This document shows, one piece after another, positions 55,809 through 64,000 of a DNA stretch of 64,000 bases. The notes under the pieces are model-generated. The model was not told the origin of the DNA and did no database searches. It saw nothing but the letters and a program-made list of their open reading frames with translations. Origin of the DNA: Myotis daubentonii (taxonomy: Eukaryota; Chordata; Mammalia; Chiroptera; Vespertilionidae); the NCBI RefSeq assembly GCF_963259705.1, contig NC_081841.1:89541063-89605062 (forward strand), read 5' to 3'. Position numbers and translations under genes: made by a program. Position 1 is the stretch's first letter; every line of letters starts with the position of its first letter.

Positions 55809-57602
55809 AACTGTCATTTTGTTTTCAGAGAGTATATTAATGCTGATGATCTCTAGTTATTGACAAAAACTAATTATGCTTAAATATATATCTTAAGAAT
55901 GTCTATGTAAAACTTCTGGTTAAACATAGTGAGCTATATACATATATTTATTTATTTCCCTTTGAAATGCTACCAAAAACTTAAAAGAAAATTAAGCACA
56001 CAAACACACTTTAAACCAATCATAGCAAAGAGAATTGGGGGAGGGAAATAACAGCAAATGAGGTTTATAAAAAAAAAAAGAAGAGAAAGAGAACAAAAGA
56101 AGTTAGATAAATAACTTATTTCATAGGTCAGAGAGAGCTAGACTTTCAGCCTGAAGAGAGAGTGATGCTCATTGGAAACAAGATGATTTGTGCAGAAGAA
56201 CGTAAAAGGTTTAGGAATGAGAGGTTCCTAGTGTCTCTGAAGGTTAAGTGTGAAGGCTGGAACAGAAGAAAAGAACCTCAGGGGGAAAAGTCTTGATAGG
56301 GATCAGTTAGCCCCCCCACATGTCCTCCCCTCTATCAACTAGGTGAGTACCTTTCACTCACCTGGAGAAGATTGGAGTGTAACAGATTCTGAAGAAACTG
56401 AATCAGAGAAACTCTGTGCTTCAAGGTCATGGATAATGGTCTACAAAACACAAAGAACTCTAGGTTCCCTCCAAAACTGACAGGAAGATCATCACCCCCA
56501 CATTACTCCAGACAAGACACTGAAGAATCTCTTGAGAAACCATCCCACCCAATAGATGTGGTCAAATCCAGCTTGTACACACAGTTCTTGAATGTGTTGT
56601 CTATGGCCCTTCTGCAGTGTCTGGGCACCTTCTCTGATGAAATGATGCCCATGAAATAATAACGCTAAATGTTTTTAATATTATTCTTGGGGGTCCCCCA
56701 GTAAATAACTGGTTTTATTGTTAGTTACTAGGAAGCATAGTAGTCAACAAGACTCCGCCTCTTGCACAGAACTTTCAATCAGCTAGTTAGATCCTCTTGC
56801 ATAAATGTGACTAGCCAGCTAAGAGTCACCAGATATTTGAAAACACTTCAACATGAAAAGCAAAAACAATAACAAGTAAACATAACTTAGAGGAATCAGG
56901 TAATTCAGGGAGCAAAAGATAACTTCAAAAAAGTTACACTTTAAGAGAAATAGAAAGAGATTTTGTATCCAATGAAACAAAAGGAAAAAAACTAAGAGGA
57001 AAATATCAATGAATTAATAAAAGAAACTGTAGCACAATTGAAAAAGTATACAGATGAAAATCTTTAGAATGAACAAATATCGCAGAGTACTGAAACATGG
57101 ATTTTGCTGGTAAGAAACCATAGACACTTATTGATGGATAGTCATGAGATCTGCTATGTTATGGTAAGATAATTAATGATGAGTCTTCTTGCAGTTAAGG
57201 ATTTAATCAGTCATGAGACCACATCAACTTTTCATAAGCAGTTTACTGGAAAAACTGTTTTGCTGGTTCAAGGAAATACTGCTCCAAGAGGGCCAATATC
57301 TTTCACTTTAAGCTTGCAGTCTTCTAGAACTCCGAACATCAGCTGTTTAAGTCTGAAAACTCATGGCTGCCCAAAAAGAGTTACCCACTAACTGACCTGA
57401 ATAATGCCCAGAATTTATTTCTCAATCTGTCCAGTTTTTACTCAGAATGAGAATCTTAAACAATGCTTCAGGGGCACCTTCGCCAACAGCAGCATGACTG
57501 TTCCCAAACATTCACTGAGTACCTGCCGTGTGAGCATACAACTACATTGAGAAGCAGGATTATCAGGTCATGGAAAAAGAGAGATGAGCAAAACAATTGA
57601 TT
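55809..57602. other. Non-coding, no recognised gene
   Basis: Unique sequence. 56880-57080 is A-rich and faintly resembles an old LINE ORF. The open frames at 56429-56659 and 57176-57391 show no domain. Confidence 0.45.
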
Positions 57603-57627
57603 TTAAAAAAAAAAAAAAAAAAAAAAA
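57603..57627. repeat. Poly(A) run
   Basis: About 24 uninterrupted A at the edge of the old L1M segment. Confidence 0.9.
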
Positions 57628-58640
57628 CGCTTTATATGGAAAGTTTCAAATATATATAAAAAAGAAAATAATAATAATATAGTAAAGCTCCATGTACCTA
57701 GCTTCAACAATTTTCAACTCATGGTCAAGATCAACCTTATTTTATTTATACCTCCACCTAATTCTCCTTACCCCTAAATCCCCTGAATTATTTTAAAACA
57801 AAACTAAGGCATCACATTTCATCTGTAAATGTATATGCATATATTATATACACCTATAATTATATATGCATATGTATTAAATATAGTCACACATATGTAT
57901 TTCAGAGATAACTGTTTTCAAAGTAATGACAATTCATTATCATAACTAAATATAATTAGAAATAAGTTCATGATATTACTACTCATCCAATCAATGTTCA
58001 CATTTTCCTGATTGTCTAATAATTTCATTTCATTTTGCTGATTTCAATCAGGAACTATTTTCTATTTGATTACACAGTGGCATAGTGTGTACAGAAAAGA
58101 CAGGATAAATGTTTGATTATTTCTCTTCATTTATTAGCTTTCAAATTTATAAGTTAGTTACCTAGTATCCTCCAAAGAGGACCAATGGTTTGAGGGGTTT
58201 CAGGAAAATTTTTTGGTTAGGTGTGCATGTGTGTGTTTTGAATCACTATAGGTTTAAACATAATGGATGCATTGCAATCCATTGCAGTTATTATTTTATT
58301 GACTCTCTAATTGTCCCCTCATTGGCTACAGAAAGACTTTCCTAGTTGGCTCCAGAATATTTTAGACATAACTCCAAAGTCATTGATAGCATCCCTGCTC
58401 CTTGGTATAATAGATTATTCCAGGTTCATTGTTATACATTTTCTGTTCCAGATCTAAAGTCACTTCTCTCCCAAGGAGCCCTGGTTCTTTTTATGAGAAA
58501 TCCTTTTGAGATAGCACAATCTGGGTTTTGAATTTAGTTAATGAATATGAGGCATGTTCATTTTACTAAGTGGTCATTGTTTCCAGGTCTTTTCAGTGAG
58601 TAGAGCTGGGGATCTGTATTTTTTTTTATTAAAATACATC
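57628..58640. mobile_element. Old L1M segment
   Basis: 'tggaaagtttcaaatatata', 'ctccatgtacctagcttcaa', 'caattttcaactcatggtca', 'ttcctgattgtctaataatt' and 'ccaaggagccctggttcttt' follow a familiar mammalian L1M region, related to 48.4-49.3 kb. Confidence 0.6.
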
Positions 58641-58825
58641 ACAATTTCAATTAACAATTACAATATAACTTTAAAACTTTGGATTTTTTACTTAATCTCT
58701 TTGATATTACATTTGAATTACCTTCTTCCATGCCGGAAATTTTAATTTCCAACAGTAACATAATTTCTCATTTGTTTTACCCCATAGTATACACAATAGT
58801 CACCACCATCACCCGCACCCCCCAC

Positions 58826-58846
58826 GAAAAAGAAGAAAGAAAGAAA

Positions 58847-58904
<58 letters not shown>

Positions 58905-59011
58905 GAGGAAGGAAGGAAGGAAGGAAGGAAGGAAGGAAGGAAGGAAGGAAGGAAGGAAGGAAGGAAAGAAGGGAGGGAGGGAGGGAAGGAGGGAGGGAGA
59001 GAGTTGGGAAA
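58826..59011. repeat. (GAAA)n(GGAA)n microsatellite
   Basis: A GAAA block (about 58834-58906) runs into a GGAA block and GGGA repeats. Open frames on both strands are repeat artefacts. Confidence 0.97.
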
Positions 59012-59089
59012 GAAGAGAAAGAAAAAAATGAGAGAGAAATATGGCAGCCAAAATAGTAACAATACCACCCCCCCCCCAAAAAAAAAAAT

Positions 59090-60384
59090 TAGGAAAAACT
59101 GTTTAAATTGTTGACAATTCTTTTTTTCTTAGGGTATATCTACAAACAAATTACATTATCACCTGAAGTAATTCCTCTGTGATTATACCACCAATTTGAG
59201 AATCAGGATTATTTGTGTCATTTTAATTTCAATTTTTAGAGATTTCTTTGTCTCATGATTAATTATGTTTTATAATCATGTTAAATATTTACATGTTTTT
59301 AAATTCATGTAACAAAATATGTTCAAAGACATCTAATTTCTATTCCTGTCCACTCCACCTTGTTTCCTCACTCACACATAAATAACCTTTTCCTGAGTGT
59401 TTTTATAGATGCAAGTTTATATTCAGATTATCTTCTTTTGAGATTAATAACAGCATATTGTAAGTACTTCTTTCCACCATAAATACTAGCGATCATCCCA
59501 TAAAAACTTATTAATTTTTAAAGTGTATTATTTTGTAGCCCAGGTAAGAAATTTGACTCTAAAATGGGAGTATAAGTAGGCAGCTGTTGGGAAAAAAGAA
59601 GATTTAATCCAAATGTATTTTTAAAATATGCAGTTCAGAGCTTTGTAGTAAACCTGCATAAAATGACTCACCAAATTCACAGCCTCGTGCTGGGAAAAAT
59701 TAGAGTAGGTGGCTTTGCTCCTGAGAGGCATACACAGTGTATAATTTCACCATGCAAATGCTTTTGCTACTACAATTTTCCTCTGCTTTGCCTGTTTGAA
59801 AAGTAATGTTCCTTTCTATTTTAGCAGCACCATTTGCATTTCTATTATGCACACTGAACTGGGATTCCATTTTTATCTTCCCTTTGTTATTTGTTTTCAT
59901 TCCCATACTTCTCTTCTTGATCTTTGCCTTTCCTTTATCTTGCCCTTAAACGGGGGCCTCATGTTATGGGAACAGTGCCATGAATTTTCTCACCATCATG
60001 CCCGGCCTCTTTCCAATTTAATGATATAAGTTCCCTTGAACCACTGCCAACAAAGCTAGGACATCCTACACACATTTGCTATGCAAACACCTTCATGACT
60101 AATGGTCTCTCAAAGTAAGGCATTTGAAAATTGAAGCTAGAAGTGGTTTTCATTTTTTAAAACATATTCTGCAGCTAAAGAAAAAAATGTACCAATTCTC
60201 TAAAAGTCGTGAGTTGCCACATTAATAAACCCAATTTATCTGAGAGGTAAATTCCTGCAACCCTAATCCCAAGGTATGTACATAATGAAAGCAAGAGTTT
60301 ATGCATACTCATCCATGTCTTTGAGCAGCCTCTGTTCTCTTGTCCTGTGTGTTTATAAATTCAGATATTTGGGTTGTGCCAAAA
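59090..60384. other. Non-coding, no recognised gene
   Basis: AT-rich unique sequence after a short C/A run (59066-59089). Confidence 0.5.
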
Positions 60385-60865
60385 TCTTTTCCTCAAAACA
60401 AAAGCAGAGACATTCAAGACCCTGCATGGTTGGATGCTGCCAATCACCAGGTCATGCCCCATCATTCTCCCCTCTCCCTCTATAATAGCAAATGACATTG
60501 ACGTCTACAGACCCACCAGGTCCTTTGCCTTCGTTCAAGCTGTTGTATCAAGTATCTGGATCTGTTACTAAGAAGACTGGGTCCATTTTGCAGGTGAGTC
60601 TCCCTTTCATTCTTAAACACCTTGATCATGCATCTCCTTCCCTGAGATTTCCCTGACCCACCTTTCCTCCTGCTCAGTGAGAGCTGAGCTGATCATTCCC
60701 TCTTCTGCATAATTTCTTATGTGCCCTGGGAACTGTGACCATCTAGAGAGCAGAGAGGCCATGTTTTATGTATTCCTTCCCCACCACCTGGCCCCATGCC
60801 TGACAAGTATTGGTTTGGCTCAGTAAATGATGGTTAATTAAACGACCGAATGAGTAAATGGCCAT
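60385..60865 (+). repeat. L2 LINE, ORF2 end plus 3' UTR
   Basis: Colinear with L2: 'attcaagaccctgcatggtt', 'tttgccttcgttcaagctgt', 'gagatttccctgacccacct', 'catgcctgacaagtattggt' and 'cagtaaatgatggttaatta'. The longest L2 fragment in the window. Inactive. Confidence 0.75.
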
Positions 60866-61283
60866 GTGATATGCTCTCCCATGTGGAAAGGGGAGACTAA
60901 ACTACTTCCTACATGCATGTTGCATTGAAGCATCTGTACTTAGATTTCTTCTCTTTCATGTCTCTGCTTGAAAGAAGGGGATTTTAATACAGGCCTCTGG
61001 GTTTTTACTTTAAGACTAGCATACAAATAGTAGATGCCATAGCCAGACAGAAACAAGATTTTTGTTTTTACTTTGAAGAGGCCATGTGGACTTTGACATT
61101 CTCTGTTCTTTTAACAAACCAATCTTCAAAACCCATTGAAACAACTGTCCAAAGAGTACACTTCAGCCCATACTGAGCCTTCCTGTATGGTGCCTCCATG
61201 CTGCCCAGTCTGGCTTCTGCCATGTTCCTCTTATCTTTACCTTCCATTTCCTACCTTCTGCCCCTAATGAAAGCTGACCTGTC
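60866..61283. other. Non-coding, no recognised feature
   Basis: Unique sequence. Confidence 0.5.
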
Positions 61284-61488
61284 CTCTACAGTGGTCGGCA
61301 AACACATTAGTCAACAGAGCCAAATATCAAATTTCTTTTGAGAGCCAATTTTTTTAAACTTAAACTATATAGGTAGGTACATTGTTATTAACTTAATTAG
61401 GGCATTCCTAAGGCTTAGGAAGAGCCACACTCAAGGGGCCAAAGAGCCACATGTGGCTCGCGAGCCACGGTTTGCCGACCACGCTCTA
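61284..61488. mobile_element. Non-autonomous hAT-type element
   Basis: 61289-61483 begins CAGTGGTCGGCAAAC and ends GTTTGCCGACCACG, 14-15-bp inverted termini with one base missing at the 3' end. Flanks share CTCTA (61284-61288, 61484-61488), a partly eroded TSD. The interior has 'agagccaatttttttaaact' and 'gagccacatgtggctcgcga'. Non-coding. A third, distinct short hAT family in this window. Confidence 0.82.
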
Positions 61489-62045
61489 GGACATTGCTGC
61501 ACATCCCAAATGGCAGGTCACTAATCTGATTAATTTCCCTATCCCAATGAGGAAAGACCAGAGTGGTGGCTTTCTGTTTGATTATAAGAATCACCTACAT
61601 AAAACTATAGATGTTCTTGTATATTTCTATTCAGTAGGTCTGGGTTTCACAAACAATTTCTCTGTCCTTTTTAAAGCACCTTCATAATTCCAGTGATAAG
61701 GCATGTTTTGCAATTGCCCAATGAGAAGCACAATTACAGGATACACGTTATGGCTCTCTAATGAAAGCCACCCAAAAACACACCTCCCTTGTTGTCCGTC
61801 TCCTGAATGACAAAGCAGTGAGTGACTCTGCAACTCAGCGAAGACAGAAGGGAAATACCTTCCTCTGTAGTTGGCCAACAGAAGTCATTCCTATTTTAGT
61901 TATGTCTTCAGACTCTGCAAATGCAATGAACTAATTATGGGTCAATGTCCTGGCCATGGAAGTGACATTTTATTCCTTATTCCATGTATGTCTTTGCAGT
62001 AGATGTGATTTGTAAAAACGAGCTTATTAGAAGCTACTAAATTTA
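61489..62045. other. Non-coding, no recognised gene
   Basis: Unique sequence. The open frame 61627-61878 (-) shows no recognisable domain. Confidence 0.5.
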
Positions 62046-62090
62046 TAGGGTGGGGCAAAAGTGGTTTACAATTGTTCATATGGGAAATAA

Positions 62091-62719
62091 TCCTATTTAA
62101 TAAAAGAGAAACATGATAATTAGCGTACGACTGCTACCCTTCCCATTGGCTAATCAGGGCGATATGCAAATTAACTTCCAGCCAAGATGGTGGCCCACAG
62201 ACAGGCAGCTGGAAGCTAACATGAGGCTTGCTTGCTTCAGTGATGGAGGACTCCAACATTCCTCGACTGCCTTGCCGGCCTCTGAGCTTGCAGTTTGAAA
62301 CATTGTAACAAATATAGAAGCTAAACAAAACCCCAGAAACCTGCTTTCAGCCGGCCAGGATCTCAGAGCTGGAGTTATACATTGTTTCGATTATAGAACC
62401 CAAACAAACCAGATACCTTCTTTCAGCAGCAGAAGCCTCAGAGCTGGAGCTGGAGCTAAAGCTGGCCCAGAATAAAAAAGAAAAAGAGGAGCAGTTGGGA
62501 GCTTCAGTCACCCGCCAGCCTGAAAACAGCCCTCAGCCCCTCACCCAGACTGGCCAGGCACCCCAGTGGGGACCCCCACCCTGAAGAGTGTGTGACCAGC
62601 TGCAAACAGCCATCATCCCCTCATCCAGGCTAGCCAGACACCCCAGTGGGGACCCCCACCCTGATCCAGGACACCCTTCAGGGCAAACCAGCCAGCCCCA
62701 CCCATGCACCAGGCCTCTA
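62091..62719 (+). mobile_element. HeliBat-type Helitron A of an abutting pair
   Basis: Starts A|TCCTATTTAATAAAAGAG with 'gatatgcaaattaacttcca' downstream. Ends at 'catgcaccaggcctcta', which is a HeliBat 3' terminus lacking its final G. The interior (62300-62700) includes two copies of 'ccccagtggggacccccacc' in direct repeat. No coding sequence. Confidence 0.82.
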
Positions 62720-63710
62720 TCCTATATAGTAAAAGGGTAATATGCCTCCCAGCACCGGGATCAGCATGACAGGGGGCAGCGCCCAAACCCCCTGATCGCC
62801 CTGCGGCTCTGTGTGTGACAGGGGGTGGGGCCACAACCTCCCTATCTACCCTGCTCTGTTCGTGACAGGGGAAGGTGCCCCAACCTCCTGATCAGCCCTG
62901 CTCTGTGCCTGATACGGGGGGAGCTCCCCAACCCCCTGATCGGCCCTGCTCTGTGTGTGACAGGGTGCGGCGCCCCAACCCCCCCCCCCCCCACGGGCCC
63001 TGCTCTGTGTGTGACATGGTAGAGCCATAACGTCCCCATCTGCCCTGCCCTGAGTGTGACAGTGGTGGCGCCCCAACCCCCTGATCTGCTCTGCTCTGTG
63101 TGTGACAGGGGGCGGTGCCCCAACTCCCCTATCGGCCCTACTCTGTGAGTGACAGGGGGGAGCTCCTCATCCCCCTAATGGGCCCTGCTCTGTGAGTGAC
63201 AGGGGGGACCTCCCCAACCCCCTGATCGACCCTGCTCTGTGTGTGACAGGGTAAGGAGCCCCTACCCCCCTGATGGGCCCTTCTCTGTGCGTGACAGGGG
63301 GCAGCACCCCAACCCCAGGATTGGCTCTGCTCTGTGCATGACAGGGGTGGCGCTGCAACCTCCCCATTGACCCTGCCTTGAGTTTGACAGGGGGCGGTAC
63401 CCCAACCCCCCAATCGGCCCTACCCTGAGAGTGACTGAGGGTGGCATCACAACCTCCCGATCCGCCCTGCTCTGTGCATGATAGGGGGCGGTGCCCCAAC
63501 TCCCCAATCGGCCCTGCTCTGAGCCCGACCAGAGGCTGCACCTAAGGATTGGGCCTGCCCTCTGCCACCTGGGAGCAGGCCTAAGCCAGCAGGTCGTTAT
63601 CTCCCAAGGGGTCCCAGACTGCAAGAGGGCACAGGCCGGGCTGAGGTACCTCCCCCTTCTCCCCCCCCCCCCCTCCCGAGTGCACAATTTTTTGTGCACT
63701 GGGCCTCTAG
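62720..63710 (+). mobile_element. HeliBat-type Helitron B with internal minisatellite
   Basis: Starts TCCTATATAGTAAAAGGG directly after Helitron A. Ends with the palindrome 'gcacaattttttgtgc' followed by 'actgggcctctag' and host T (63711). Between them is a minisatellite with a 47-48-bp unit, then a unique 3' part with 'aggggtcccagactgcaaga' shared with the Helitron at 44.6 kb. No Rep/helicase gene. Confidence 0.9.
62768..63532. repeat. 47-48-bp minisatellite inside Helitron B, about 16 units
   Basis: Each unit follows 'gtgacagggggcggcgcccc', then 'aaccccctgatcggccctgc' and 'tctgtgt'. Units start for example at 62768, 62816, 62863 and 62910. The array contains a C run at about 62980-62992. 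Overlapping minus-strand frames (62842-63759) that translate to repeated THRAGP/TQSRAD-like peptides are a by-product of the unit length. Confidence 0.93.
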
Positions 63711-63786
63711 TGAATAATAAATAAATAATACAAGAATAAACTGTGTTTTGCACATTCACAACTGTAAACCTACATCTGCCCTACCT

Positions 63787-64000
63787 GTATGGTACACAAA
63801 GTCGCATCCCACCCCTCCAGCCCTTGACTGAAGGGGTGGGTCAGAAATCAGAATGCTCACTCCACAGAAAGGCAGCCCACTTAACCTACACTGTTTTTTC
63901 TCAGTATCAGATTTCAACACATCTTTCCCCAAAAGACTCTCTTCCTTTCCTGACTCTATAGCTGCAGGGACTTTTTTTTTTTTTTTTTTTTTAAGGCTTA
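63787..64000. other. Non-coding end of window, with poly(T)
   Basis: Host sequence after the mariner-type element. A T run at about 63971-63992 may be the complement of a retroelement tail continuing past the window. Confidence 0.5.

Larger units (their letters stand above)
62046..63786. mobile_element. Mariner/Tc1-type inverted-repeat element interrupted by Helitrons
   Basis: The left arm (62046-62090) begins TAGGGTGGGGCAAAAGTGG then TTTACAATTGTTCATA. The right arm (63711-63786) ends with the related inverse 'cacaactgtaaacctacatctgccctacc'-type sequence, split around position 63770. It lies next to a TA. The arms match as terminal inverted repeats once the Helitron DNA (62091-63710) is removed. 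What remains is too short to encode a transposase, so it is a MITE. Confidence 0.78.

Noticed and set aside
58679..59079. Frames of KERKKER or SFLPSFLP repeats on both strands
   Set aside because: They are translations of a GAAA/GGAA microsatellite.
62768..63532. CRISPR-like regularly spaced repeats
   Set aside because: The units are contiguous and diverge gradually, with no constant repeat plus unique spacer structure. The window is vertebrate DNA.
62842..63759. Several long overlapping minus-strand frames with repeated peptides
   Set aside because: They arise from the 47-48-bp GC-rich minisatellite in a Helitron. No start context, domain or conserved residue pattern supports a protein.

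Overview
This is gene-poor mammalian chromosomal DNA, and its repeat content points to a vesper bat (Vespertilionidae, such as Myotis or a relative). It carries about ten tRNA-derived VES-type SINEs, several non-autonomous HeliBat-type Helitrons with A|TC...CTAG|T boundaries, a SPIN-type hAT element and two further short hAT elements. These lie on a background of old mammalian MIR, L2, MaLR LTR, MER5-type and L1M repeats. Family names were assigned by eye from remembered consensus patterns, not by a database search.

I find no convincing intact host protein-coding gene. Nearly all long open frames lie in transposons, microsatellites or a minisatellite. The window is therefore intergenic or deep intronic sequence.

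Layout. 1-3.7 kb: old MIR/L2/L1 with one VES SINE. 3.75-5.71 kb (-) and 11.66-13.89 kb (+): two complete L1-derived elements that encode only ORF1 (half-L1, HAL1-like), in opposite orientation and each with its own target-site duplication (TSD). 6.38-6.62 kb: a 3'-truncated, tailless 7SK RNA retropseudogene. 15-18 kb: SINEs, a MIR split by an unclassified insert, an MLT1 LTR, and a small direct-plus-inverted repeat. 18.2 kb: a short hAT element. 20.6-22.1 kb: an ancient ORF1-type (HAL1/L1) remnant. 22.5 kb: a perfect 22-bp hairpin. 25-28 kb: a Helitron, a decayed RTE-clade LINE, a SINE and a second Helitron. 29.7 kb: a 243-bp GATA/GATGAT microsatellite. 32.4-33.1 kb: a duplicated segment of about 190 bp. 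34.6-36.1 kb: a young 5'-truncated L1 inside a VES SINE. 37.6 and 44.3 kb: Helitrons. 39.5 kb: a hairpin with 61-bp arms. 47.6 kb: the SPIN element. 49.7-51.6 kb: an L1 5'UTR/ORF1 fragment (-). 55 kb: a 5'-truncated L1. 58.8 kb: a GAAA/GGAA microsatellite. 61.3 kb: a third short hAT. 62.05-63.79 kb: a mariner-type inverted-repeat element interrupted by two abutting Helitrons, the second carrying a 47-48-bp minisatellite of about 16 units.

The window reads as a stratigraphy of mobile elements. Ancient repeats (MIR, L2, MaLR, MER5) are interrupted by bat-era SINEs and L1s, and by DNA transposons of families known to have entered vesper bats by horizontal transfer. I see no unknown multi-gene system. 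The items most worth a second look are the ORF1-only LINE lineage, the precise 7SK retropseudogene, the Helitron pair inside a mariner-type element, and four hairpin-forming inverted duplications.
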